This document shows positions 1 through 8,416 of a DNA stretch of 64,000 nucleotides, piece after piece. Positions within the stretch are counted from its first letter, which is position 1; the number at the start of each line of letters is the position of its first letter. Source of the DNA: Haladaptatus cibarius D43 (lineage in GTDB: Archaea > Halobacteriota > Halobacteria > Halobacteriales > Haladaptataceae). The notes beneath the pieces are model-generated. The model was not told the DNA's origin. It saw nothing but the letters and a program-made list of their open reading frames with translations, and ran no database searches. Position numbers and translations under genes: made by a program. The stretch is taken from contig NZ_JDTH01000012.1 in NCBI RefSeq assembly GCF_000710615.1, positions 62,001 through 126,000 of the forward strand, written 5' to 3'.

Positions 1-2
1 TT

Positions 3-146
3 GATTTGGAACTCGAGATGGAGTTTGGGGAGACGGTCAAGAAAACTCGCCATTTCTACCCACTGGTATTCGAACTTGGATTGGAACGCATGGAAGAATT
101 GGAACTACAGGAACTCATGGAACGCATTGAACGAATGGAACTCTAA
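3..146 (+). CDS. C-terminal end of a gene cut by the window start
   Basis: An open frame runs from the window edge to a TAA and encodes about 47 residues. They are rich in Glu, Leu and Met (ending ...LMERIERMEL) and look like a terminal amphipathic helix. No family is recognisable from so short a piece. It points toward the convergent regulator gene that follows, with about 50 bases between the two stops. It is real only if the frame stays open to the left. Confidence 0.5.
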   Translation, partial: DLELEMEFGETVKKTRHFYPLVFELGLERMEELELQELMERIERMEL

Positions 147-199
147 CCACGGGTGGAATCGCGTTCGTTGAACGACAATTTGCTTTGGAGAGAAACCGA

Positions 200-550
200 T
201 TAGGCAGTATAAAGCTCCTCCAGTTGGCTCAAAACGGTATTAATCCATCTGTCCAACTCCTGCTGTAGCCACTCCATGGTTTCTGCGAGTGGTTGAGCGA
301 CGTGTAAGTATTTGACGCCACCACTAGTGATAGTGCGTGGATACCGAGTGACTAAGTCCTGTTCGTATAGCGGTTGCAGTTGCTTCCCAATTGTACTCTG
401 ATCACGGTCGAGAATCTCCGCGATTTCAGCAATCGTGCTGTGTGGATAATCGAGAACGGTGAGGTGTGGATAATCGAGAACGGTGAGGTATACACGGAAT
501 GCTGCTTTATGCACTCCACAGAGCGTGGCCATCGTCTCCGTGAGTTCCAA
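200..550 (-). CDS. winged-helix transcriptional regulator (TrmB/MarR-like)
   Basis: This 116-residue protein carries a winged helix-turn-helix (roughly residues 15-85). The recognition-helix region reads STIAEIAEILDRDQSTIGKQ and is followed by a wing, VTRYPRTITSGGVKYLHV. A short C-terminal amphipathic helix probably dimerises it. The 8-residue string LTVLDYPH occurs twice in a row, encoded by a perfect 24-bp tandem duplication, so the loop before the second helix is longer than normal. The frame continues upstream without an ATG for about 20 more codons (ending ...DEESELELTE) to a TGA. The TTG start used here is therefore only one choice, and the true N-terminus may have been altered. Its target is unknown. 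It faces away from the P450 remnant. Confidence 0.7.
   Translation of the reverse strand: MELTETMATLCGVHKAAFRVYLTVLDYPHLTVLDYPHSTIAEIAEILDRDQSTIGKQLQPLYEQDLVTRYPRTITSGGVKYLHVAQPLAETMEWLQQELDRWINTVLSQLEELYTA
441..488. repeat. 24-bp perfect tandem duplication inside the regulator gene
   Basis: Two identical 24-base units, each beginning tgtggataatcgag and ending aacggtgagg, lie head to tail. They add eight residues (LTVLDYPH repeated) to the winged-helix domain without breaking the frame. Replication slippage is the simplest origin. Confidence 0.95.
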
Positions 551-734
551 CTCAGATTCTTCATCCAGTAGCTGTTCGAATCTCGCTACGCGTTCATCTG
601 AGAGTATTGTCCCTCTGCCAACTCATTATCTTCTATCTTCATATGTGAGAGGACTAGTGATCGTTAATAGGTCTTTCTCACACACTCACCCATCCACCCA
701 CCAAATCTACCGGCAGGGGAGCCGATGAATATGC

Positions 735-1817
735 TTACCGTGGCCGAAGTTGCATCGGGAGTTCATTTTGTGTCTTCATCGTCATTTCTGGTTCGATCGA
801 AACCTCCTCCTCTTCACCCATCCATTCAAGCGTCCAGTGTTGACCAATCGTCGCTAGCACAAGCGTTGCTTCCAAAGTCGCAATTTCTCGCCCGATACAC
901 GTCCGACGTCTCCCACCAAACGGAATAAATGCATAATCTGGGAGTTCGTCCTCAAATTCTCCTGTCCACCGACCTGGACGGAATGACGACGGATCGTCGT
1001 AGAATCGCTCATCACGATGTATCGCCAGAAGTGGAAGGTGGACTTGTGTATCAGCTGGAACCTGATATCCATCGACGTTCACGTCTCGCGTTGTTTGGCG
1101 AGGGATTGTGTGTACCGGCGGGTACATGCGAAGTGTCTCGGTCACAATCTGCCGTGTCAGTTCTAAGTCAGTGATGTCCGCATGCGTCGGTGGCTCACCG
1201 TCTAGTACCGCATCGAGTTCTTCATGAAACGCCTGTTGGATCTCGGGATTTTGGGCCAATGCGTACCAAGCAAACCCAAGAGCGGCCGCAGTCGTTTCAT
1301 AGCCTGCAAAGAGCATCGTGAGTAGCTGTCCTTCGACTTCCTCGGTACTCAGATGATCTTGACCGCTCGCTTCACGTGCCTCTGCAAGTTTTGATAAGAG
1401 TGTTTCTTGATGAAGGCTGTCTGGCTTTGACTTCTCACCATGTTCGGTAAGCAGTCTGCGAATTTCCGATCGAAGTTGTTCCTTTGACTCGGAAAAGTGG
1501 CGGCGTGATGGCGTCGGGACCCAATTTGGTAGCAACCAGGACGTTGGTGCGAACCAGCTATTGAGACCATCCGATGCGGCTCGAAGTTCATTACCCTCTC
1601 CTGGTGCTAGCTCGCGGCCGAAGAGTGTCGCAAAGAGAATTTCGAGGGTGAGATTTTGCATCTCTGATTCGATATCGCATGTTTCGCCTGGTGACCACGT
1701 CTCGAGACGACGCTGTGTTGCCTCAACCATGTAGTCTCCGTAGCCAGCAACCTGTTTTCGATGAAACAGTGGTTGGAGAATGTTCCGCTGTCGGCGCCAT
1801 TGATCGCCCTCGACGGT
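735..1817 (-). pseudogene. cytochrome P450, N-terminally truncated
   Basis: The frame encodes a clear P450. It has a helix-C motif WRRQR near the truncated front, an I-helix motif AGYETT, a K-helix ExxR (ETLR), and the heme loop FIPFGGRRRTCIG with the proximal Cys thiolate. The conserved frame reaches only to VEGDQWRRQR before a TAA at 1818-1820. The first 80-110 residues expected for this family (about 440-450 aa in haloarchaeal CYPs) are therefore missing. The first ATG in frame is at 1730 and would give a 331-residue fragment. The upstream DNA codes in a different frame for the end of a membrane protein, so the break is a fusion point. It is probably non-functional. Confidence 0.85.
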
Positions 1818-3508
1818 TTATTTGTTATTTGCGTGGATCCCTGTTCTGTCGTAGGGATGTCTCCCTGCTCAACTGGACAGTTATTCGACCCACGTGGCAT
1901 CGTAACAACTAGCGGGTCGCGTCCACTGGCGGAGTAGACCACGTCTCTATGCGCAGTCCAGCGGTCATATCGGTCGGTCGTCACCGAAACTGGTGACGAG
2001 GGAAACATCTGTGCTCCGACCGTCGTCCACGACCGCTGTGCGACGATCGCGCAGTTCGGTGCCGACCCACCCTGCTGTAACCACTGATACAGTGGCGTGT
2101 ATCGCGCACTCGTTCGATTCGGATAGTACCTCGACGACATGATGACGATATGGCCGTCGCCGAGCCAACTGTCGTCGATGTGATTCGATGCGAACGACCC
2201 TGTGGAGAGCTCCGAGGGCGTCACCGTGGGCTGTGCGGATGTCGCGTGTAATCCTGCGAACGCGAACGGCGCGCTGACGACCACGCAGAGGATGACGAGT
2301 GGAACGACCGACCGCCGTACCACCGACTGCGACGACCGATATCGATAACCGATGTCCACTGCCGCGATGGCAGCGAGGACGCCCAGTGCGAAGTGTCCAA
2401 ATATCTGCCCCCGAACGGCGAGAGCTTCGTATTCGTGAGTCAGGTTGCCGGTCATTGAGAAGCCAATCAGGGCAAGCGGCCCGGAGAGAAGTCCGACGAT
2501 CACGACCGAGAGGCCGTGGTCGCGTGAGAGTTTCGGAAGTCCCCACGCCGCAACGAGACCGACGAGCGCCACCGGAAGCAGGAATGCCAACTGGAGGAGC
2601 GCCGTCGAGGCCGTTCCGGGGAATATCGGGTAGAAGTGGTTGGCAACCAGCAGTCCGACGACGCCGCCGACGACGCAGACCGGAATGAGTCGCTGGACGA
2701 CACTGCCAGCGGATGGGAGCCAGAGTGCGAGAGTGGCGAGAAGTATCACCCATGCCAGAAAGAGGCCGGGGAGCGCTGTGATGTAACTCGCTTCGGCGAG
2801 TCCGGCCGTCTGGTAGTAGTACAGCATAAATCCCCAGAAGAAGAGGAGAACCGTCGAGCCGAAGACGACGCGTCGCCGCGTCGCCGCGGTTCCGAGCGAC
2901 CGGACGAAGATGGCGAACAAAACGAGCGCGGCGACCATTGAACCGAGATTGTGCGTGAGTGGAAGCGCGACGACGAACGCGACCGTGAGCGCCATCCACG
3001 CCGGACGCTCGGTTCGGAGCGCGCGATAGAACGAGAGCGCCAACAGCACGACGAACGCGTGGCCGAGCATTTCACTGCTGACGGCAGCCGACCGACCGAG
3101 GTAGACGCCCTCGACGGCGAGTATCAGTCCAGCGAGGACGGCTGCAACTCGAGTGTGCGACCGCCTCCATCCGAGTTGGTCACAGATGTGGTACACAAAT
3201 ACCATTGCGGCGAGTGCCGGGACGGTTCCGACGATGGCGACGAGAAACTGTGCGATTGCGAGCGGTTCGACGCCGGTCACTTGGCTGACCGCGGTAAGAT
3301 ACGCGGTGAAGACGTATTCGTCAGGGTTGAGATGTGGGCCGGTTGCGGCGAAGTCGCCGGTCGCGCTCGTCATCCGGGCGAGCGCGGTGAAGTGGAACCC
3401 ATCGACGTTGTACGGCAGTGGCGTCCAGTGGAGGGGCAGGAGTCGCATCGCCACACTCACGAGGCAGACGGCCAGCACTGCGAGGGCGGTTTCACGGCGA
3501 TTACTCAT
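1607..3508 (-). CDS. polytopic membrane protein, GT-C glycosyltransferase-like, with chimeric C-terminus
   Basis: About 560 native residues form a multi-pass membrane protein with a dozen or so predicted helices. It begins MSNRRETALAVLAV. An early lumenal/extracellular loop carries acidic residues (PYNVDGFHF and NPDEYVF), as in GT-C-fold lipid-linked sugar transferases. A soluble extracellular tail follows (residues about 460-560). The ATG chosen overlaps the upstream permease stop as ATGAGTAA, which supports translational coupling. From about 1818 downward the frame runs through P450 sequence in the wrong frame, so the last ~70 residues are not native. The sugar donor and acceptor cannot be told. 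Its place behind the permease genes suggests a role in cell-surface glycosylation or export. Confidence 0.65.
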   Translation of the reverse strand: MSNRRETALAVLAVCLVSVAMRLLPLHWTPLPYNVDGFHFTALARMTSATGDFAATGPHLNPDEYVFTAYLTAVSQVTGVEPLAIAQFLVAIVGTVPALAAMVFVYHICDQLGWRRSHTRVAAVLAGLILAVEGVYLGRSAAVSSEMLGHAFVVLLALSFYRALRTERPAWMALTVAFVVALPLTHNLGSMVAALVLFAIFVRSLGTAATRRRVVFGSTVLLFFWGFMLYYYQTAGLAEASYITALPGLFLAWVILLATLALWLPSAGSVVQRLIPVCVVGGVVGLLVANHFYPIFPGTASTALLQLAFLLPVALVGLVAAWGLPKLSRDHGLSVVIVGLLSGPLALIGFSMTGNLTHEYEALAVRGQIFGHFALGVLAAIAAVDIGYRYRSSQSVVRRSVVPLVILCVVVSAPFAFAGLHATSAQPTVTPSELSTGSFASNHIDDSWLGDGHIVIMSSRYYPNRTSARYTPLYQWLQQGGSAPNCAIVAQRSWTTVGAQMFPSSPVSVTTDRYDRWTAHRDVVYSASGRDPLVVTMPRGSNNCPVEQGDIPTTEQGSTQITNKPSRAINGADSGTFSNHCFIENRLLATETTWLRQHSVVSRRGHQAKHAISNQRCKISPSKFSLRHSSAAS

Positions 3509-6494
3509 CCGGACCACCCCGCGACTCTTCTGGACGGCGCGTCTGTGGCGGCCGGTCGGAGAGGAGCGAATCGGGCGATGCCCTAATGAGCGCACCGGTG
3601 ACGAGTGCCGCGCTGAGGCACATCACGCCCACCCCTGCCGCGACGACACCAATGGCCACGCGAGGGGTGACCGACGGCGTGATTCGAACGCCGTACAGGA
3701 TGAGCAGTCCCGCCTCTGCTAAAAGTGAAACCGCGACCATGGCCACTGCGAACGCGATGACGGTTGCGACGACCCCGACGATCAGTGCGTCGGTGAGGAC
3801 GTGCGCAACGATTTTGACCGGGGACGCGCCCGTCGCGCGGTAGACGCCGACGACGCGGCGACGAGAGTGGATGGTGTACGCGATCGTCGCCGTGGTGCTT
3901 CCGACCGTCATTAGTCCCGCCAGACAGACGAACACGCCGACGAGGAGGTCGAGATCACCGAACGCGGTCGATATGGCGCGACTGATGCCGGTACTGCCGG
4001 TTTCGCCGCTGGTGGCGAGTGCGCTGACGATTCGGTCGTCACCGACGACGCGATAGGTCGTCTCATCGAAGGTTCGTCCGTTGACCGTCGCGCGGACAGG
4101 GTGCGAACCGGGTGCGGCCGGGTTGAGTTCGGTACTGACCGTCGTTTGCTGCCCCGGTGCCAACTGAACCCGGTGGCTGTACTCGTCGGTGCCAGTAATT
4201 GTGACCGTCCGCGACAGCGTCTCGTTCCACGGATTTGTGACTTCAAGTAGCGCCGTCGGCCGCCCGAGGAGCGTTGCTCGGCGCGGCTGAACCCGGAGTT
4301 GACCGACGACCGACCGAGTCGCGGACGGGGAGACGCGAACCGTCTCCATCGCTGTCCCGTTTCCGGCCGTGGCGCGAATTGTCGCGTTCCCCGATTCGCC
4401 GAGTTGGACTCTCGCGGTTCCGTTCGCCTCCGTCGTCGTCTCGTTGTCGCCGACTGAGACAGTTGCGTTTCGCACCGGGTTTCCGGAAACGTCCGTAACG
4501 CGGACGAGGGGCGCACTGTTCGGAGGTGTGCGCTCGGGAATGCCGTGGAGTTCTACAGTGTCGTGCGGGACGATGCGCACGGTTCGCGTCCGGTTAGCGA
4601 CGACGACCTGCTGGCGTCCGAGTCGCGTCGCTCGAAGCCGGACGACCACCGTGCGACGTTCGCCCCCGTCGAGTGAAACCGACCGTGTACGTCGACGGTC
4701 GCCAACCTGCACCGATACGCGACGATTCGTCTGCTCCGAGCCGAGATTCTGTAGCTGGACACGAACCGGAATCGCCGCCCCATTGGAAACGTGCGCTGGC
4801 ACGGAAACCCCGACGATGGCACTGCTCTTCCCGGTTGCCTCGATGCGAGAGTCCGTCCGTACCATTTGAACCATGCCCGAATCGACGCGCGCCAGATGGC
4901 GTGCCGTCGGGAGAGAGACGAGCAGTTGGTCGTCGAACGGTCCCGGTGCGGCGTACGTACCGACTATCGTTACACGGTCGAAGCCGGCCTTCGTGCTTCC
5001 GCCGAGCGTCACGGAGTCGTTCAGCGAGAGGTCGTGTGTTTGTGTAAGGTCGGCTCCGGCAACAGCTTCGTTGGGACCGTTCGGCCGCCGACCGTTGACG
5101 AGTCTCGTGTCCGATACGCGAGAGAACGACGCGAAGCGTACGCCTCGAATCACCATCGGTTCCCCGTCATGGACGCCGAAGGCGAGGATTTCTGGACTTG
5201 CCGTCATCCCACGGTCTTCGAGCGTGTCCGCGTACCCCGTCGGGACGCGGCTAGCGATTAGGTGGTTCGCATTCGAATCTGTAATCGTCGTCCCGCTGGT
5301 TTGAACAAGTGGCGAAACGACGCCCGTAATCGACGCGATGAGGACGACGACGGTTACGAACGCCGCGAGCGGTACGACGCTCGGAACGAGAGTTCGCCAG
5401 TCGAGCAGAGTCAATCGATGCACTCTGCCGAGAACGTCGCCGACGGCGGAACCCCAGCGTGAAGACTTCTGTCGCGGTGCATCCGATGTCGGCGAGCGGC
5501 GCGTAACGTGCCACGCGGCCAAGACGCCCGCGGCCGAGCCAATCGCAACGATGACGGCGTACAGCGGCAGGAGAATCGTCGCGGCGCGCTCGGTCACGCG
5601 AATCGTTAGTGAGGTCGGAACGCCCAGATAGATGGCTGTATTAACGACGACGTTCGTCAAGACGACGCCGACGGCGTATCCGAGCGCGGTTCCGACGGCT
5701 GTGAGAGCGCCTGCCCGAATTCCATATAGACGTAGCAACGTTCCGGGGACACCGCCGGTCGCGCGAACGACGCAAATCGTTCGTCGTCTGTCGCGGGTGT
5801 GCATTCGCGTGACGCCGTACACCGTGATGCCGACGAGGACGCTGGTTCCGACCGCCGTCATCCCCAAGACCGTGATGACTTGCTGAATTCCGGTGAGGAA
5901 GAACGGAAGCGCCGACCGGAGCGGCGTCCTACCGTCGGCGGTCGGTTCCACTGCGTGCGGCGTTGTATCGATGACGAAGACGCCGGTATGGCCAAGTCGG
6001 TTCACGACCGACTCGTCAGCGACGTACCAGTACGGCGGCAGGATACTGTCCGATTCACCACGCGGACTGACGCGAACCGTTTGAGACGCGTTTTCACCGT
6101 CGAGGTTCCGTGTCATCGCCGACCCGACCTCGCCGTTAGTCAAGTCGGAATCGGGCGGGCACGGAACCGAGTAGTCGGTCTTTTCACGGAACTCGCGGGC
6201 TTGCTCGCACGGGACGCCAGCGACCACTGCCGACGTTCCGTTCGGCTCCGTCACTGACGCCACGGGGACGACGAGCGCGTCGTCGTCCGCGGCGGCGCGG
6301 CCCTCGGCCATCGTCTCGTAGTAGGTGGCTTGCCCGCCAGCGTCGTACTCCTCGGCGAGCGTTGTCGTCTGGGTACCCGCGGCCAGCACGACCAGCGTCG
6401 CGCCGGTGAGGAACGCGACGGTCACGACGACGACGAAGATCGCAAGCGCATCGCGCCTTGACCACCGCGTCAGCAGTAGACGTTGGTATCCCAC
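3501..6494 (-). CDS. giant FtsX/MacB-type ABC transporter permease (copy 1)
   Basis: This 997-residue permease starts with the cytoplasmic stretch LLLTRWSRRD and a first helix at about residues 15-38. It then has an extracellular region, a block of three helices (about 200-330) with the FtsX-like signature VVRATGG, another helix near 375-395, and a very long extracellular segment (about 400-840). That segment holds a MacB-like core followed by beta-rich CARDB/Ig-like sequence (NLGSEQTNRRVSVQVG; VRNATVSVGDNETTTEANGTA). Three closing helices include a second signature, VYRATGASP. The GTG start lies 3 bases after the DUF1616 stop. Copy 2 has the same plan. MacB/LolCDE relatives use ATP to move lipoproteins or envelope substrates rather than pumping through the membrane. 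The partner ATPase is probably the one at 7683-8345. Confidence 0.85.
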   Translation of the reverse strand: MGYQRLLLTRWSRRDALAIFVVVVTVAFLTGATLVVLAAGTQTTTLAEEYDAGGQATYYETMAEGRAAADDDALVVPVASVTEPNGTSAVVAGVPCEQAREFREKTDYSVPCPPDSDLTNGEVGSAMTRNLDGENASQTVRVSPRGESDSILPPYWYVADESVVNRLGHTGVFVIDTTPHAVEPTADGRTPLRSALPFFLTGIQQVITVLGMTAVGTSVLVGITVYGVTRMHTRDRRRTICVVRATGGVPGTLLRLYGIRAGALTAVGTALGYAVGVVLTNVVVNTAIYLGVPTSLTIRVTERAATILLPLYAVIVAIGSAAGVLAAWHVTRRSPTSDAPRQKSSRWGSAVGDVLGRVHRLTLLDWRTLVPSVVPLAAFVTVVVLIASITGVVSPLVQTSGTTITDSNANHLIASRVPTGYADTLEDRGMTASPEILAFGVHDGEPMVIRGVRFASFSRVSDTRLVNGRRPNGPNEAVAGADLTQTHDLSLNDSVTLGGSTKAGFDRVTIVGTYAAPGPFDDQLLVSLPTARHLARVDSGMVQMVRTDSRIEATGKSSAIVGVSVPAHVSNGAAIPVRVQLQNLGSEQTNRRVSVQVGDRRRTRSVSLDGGERRTVVVRLRATRLGRQQVVVANRTRTVRIVPHDTVELHGIPERTPPNSAPLVRVTDVSGNPVRNATVSVGDNETTTEANGTARVQLGESGNATIRATAGNGTAMETVRVSPSATRSVVGQLRVQPRRATLLGRPTALLEVTNPWNETLSRTVTITGTDEYSHRVQLAPGQQTTVSTELNPAAPGSHPVRATVNGRTFDETTYRVVGDDRIVSALATSGETGSTGISRAISTAFGDLDLLVGVFVCLAGLMTVGSTTATIAYTIHSRRRVVGVYRATGASPVKIVAHVLTDALIVGVVATVIAFAVAMVAVSLLAEAGLLILYGVRITPSVTPRVAIGVVAAGVGVMCLSAALVTGALIRASPDSLLSDRPPQTRRPEESRGGPDE

Positions 6495-6497
6495 GGC

Positions 6498-7517
6498 TTA
6501 CGCTCGCTCCTGCTGGCGGTGTCCCGATTTGTTCGACGGCGTGACCCACAGATGCGTTTCCTGTTCTGCGTTCTGCATCGTCGGCGTTGATGGCACGTCG
6601 CCCTCGTAGAGCAGGAACGCGAGTCGGTGATTCCGTCCGGTGACGGAAGACGGAACCGAGTAGTCGAGTCGCGTTCGTTCGCCGTCGACGAGGGACGTGT
6701 GCAATCGGTCGAGGGACGTTCGGTTTCGGACTGTCGTCGGGTCGTCTGCCGCGACCTGCTGTTGTTGGACGACGACGGTGTACTGGACGCGACGGTTCTC
6801 GTGGTTCTCGATGCCGACGAACAGTCGCCGTGAACCGTCGCCCGCCGCGACCGTCTGTCCGTCTGCCGGGCCTGCCGCCGACCCGTTTGCGTCAAGGAGC
6901 GACAGTTCCGTATACGACTCCGTCTCGTCGAGCCCGGCGAGCGCGAAGCCAATACTTCCGACCGACGCGAGGATGAGGACGACGAGGACGACGTTTAAGC
7001 GTCGGTCGAGACGCGTTCCCGAATCCGGCTCAGGACGCCGGATACCCGCTACCCAATCGCGCGGCGAGAACCAACCAGATTCGTCTTCTGAGCGGTCGGC
7101 GACCCTTCGACGTCGAACTGCGGCGATTGCTGCGGCGATGACGGTGCAGGTGCTCACTGCGACCGCTACCGGGGTCGCCCAGATACCGATCCCGACCTGC
7201 GTCAGTGCCAGCGCAATGCCCGCGACGACGAGAACGCTGGTTCCGACGGCGAACACGAACCGTTCCAATCCGCCCAATTGCTCTTCGACGACATCACGTC
7301 GGAGAGTAGTTCCACCACCGTCCGTCGGAAACAGGGCCGCGACGACGGCGTAGCCAGGCAAAAAGCAGAGCAGTGGAAGCGTCACGAGGGGCCGAATTGG
7401 CTCTTCGCGCAGTAGCGGCGTGAATGGTGCGACGACCGCGAGAACAGAAAACCCGCACACGAAAAGTAGGTCGATGGACGAACCGGCGGCTTGGCGCAGA
7501 CGAGAGGCGGGGCTCAT
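6498..7517 (-). CDS. DUF1616 membrane protein (copy 1)
   Basis: This 339-residue protein has four hydrophobic helices in the first half, including the family motif LCFLPGYAVVAALFP. A further helix (about 165-185) is followed by an extracellular beta-rich domain ending THLWVTPSN. These features match the DUF1616 family of archaeal envelope proteins, which has no proven function. It sits between the ATPase and permease copy 1, with three bases separating it from the permease start. A second DUF1616 protein at 34828-35826 shares the same PGYAVVAALFP and THLWV segments. The ATG follows a 165-base gap after the ATPase gene, so it may have its own promoter. Confidence 0.8.
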   Translation of the reverse strand: MSPASRLRQAAGSSIDLLFVCGFSVLAVVAPFTPLLREEPIRPLVTLPLLCFLPGYAVVAALFPTDGGGTTLRRDVVEEQLGGLERFVFAVGTSVLVVAGIALALTQVGIGIWATPVAVAVSTCTVIAAAIAAVRRRRVADRSEDESGWFSPRDWVAGIRRPEPDSGTRLDRRLNVVLVVLILASVGSIGFALAGLDETESYTELSLLDANGSAAGPADGQTVAAGDGSRRLFVGIENHENRRVQYTVVVQQQQVAADDPTTVRNRTSLDRLHTSLVDGERTRLDYSVPSSVTGRNHRLAFLLYEGDVPSTPTMQNAEQETHLWVTPSNKSGHRQQERA

Positions 7518-7682
7518 TCCGTTGGGTCGACGCTCGCCACGATAATGTGTATTGTGGATGATTTGACATATTGTTATCCGTCAAGAAGAGAAATGATTAG
7601 CGGCCGACAAACTTTTTTCGACGGTGTCAAGCTACGGATTTAATCGGCTACCGGCGTGAACCGTCGCCCGTCGGACTTCCTG

Positions 7683-8345
7683 TTATTCGACCGTCCGTAG
7701 GGTTCCGTCCTCGATTCGAACCACTTGCTCGAACAGACTGCGCAGTTGCGGGTCGTGACTTATCGTCACGAGCGCGGTTTCGGTGGTGGCGCGTAGTTCC
7801 AAAACGAGGTCGAGCACCTGTTCGGTCGTCTTCGGATCGAGTTGTCCCGTCGGTTCGTCTGCCAGCAACACCCCCGGCCGATTCGCCAGCGCCCGGGCGG
7901 TTGCGACGCGTTGTTTCTCGCCGCCCGAAAGCGTCGCCGGATACTGCTCTTTAACAGCGCCGAGTTCGAGGCTCTCGAACAGCGTTTCGAGCCATTCCTC
8001 GTCGCGCTCACCCGCGTGGTCTTGCGGGAGTGCGGCGTTTTCCCATGCCGTGAGGTCAGCGATGAGCTGGAAATCCTGAAAGATGAAGCCGATGTGTTCC
8101 CGCCGAAGGTGGGCGCGCCGCCGCTCCGAGAGCTGCTGAGCGTCCGTTCCGTTCACACGAACCGTCCCCTGCGACGGCGTCGCCAGTAGCCCTAGGAGGT
8201 TGAATAGGGTCGTCTTCCCCGCGCCGCTCGATCCCTGTACGAGGATTTTGGCGTCCTCCGGCACGCGAAGCGAGACGTCGCGCAAGATTTCGGTCTCGCC
8301 TCGGGTCACGCCGACGGCGTCCGCTTCGAGTATCGTCTCGGTCAT
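7683..8345 (-). CDS. ABC transporter ATP-binding protein, LolD/MacB type
   Basis: This 220-residue ATPase has Walker A GSSGAGKTT, a Q-loop (FIFQDFQLI), the signature LSGGEKQR, Walker B VLLADEPTG and the H-loop SHD. FQDFQLIADLTAWENAALP and the LSGGEKQRVATARAL context are typical of the LolD/MacB/FtsE group that works with FtsX-fold permeases. The ATG giving MTETILEAD was chosen because the longer frame upstream has no family similarity. It lies between the two giant permease genes on the same strand and is the only ATPase in the cluster, so one ATPase may serve both permeases or a heterodimer of them. Confidence 0.9.
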   Translation of the reverse strand: MTETILEADAVGVTRGETEILRDVSLRVPEDAKILVQGSSGAGKTTLFNLLGLLATPSQGTVRVNGTDAQQLSERRRAHLRREHIGFIFQDFQLIADLTAWENAALPQDHAGERDEEWLETLFESLELGAVKEQYPATLSGGEKQRVATARALANRPGVLLADEPTGQLDPKTTEQVLDLVLELRATTETALVTISHDPQLRSLFEQVVRIEDGTLRTVE

Positions 8346-8416
8346 TCGAAACGGTGTGCGACCCGTGGGTACAAATGTGATGCGGCGATTTGTTTCTCGA
8401 GAAACCACACGTGTAA

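Noticed and set aside
2299-2688. Arg-rich 129-codon plus-strand frame inside the GT-C-like gene
   Set aside because: It is a shadow of the membrane protein in the opposite strand, with low-complexity Arg runs.
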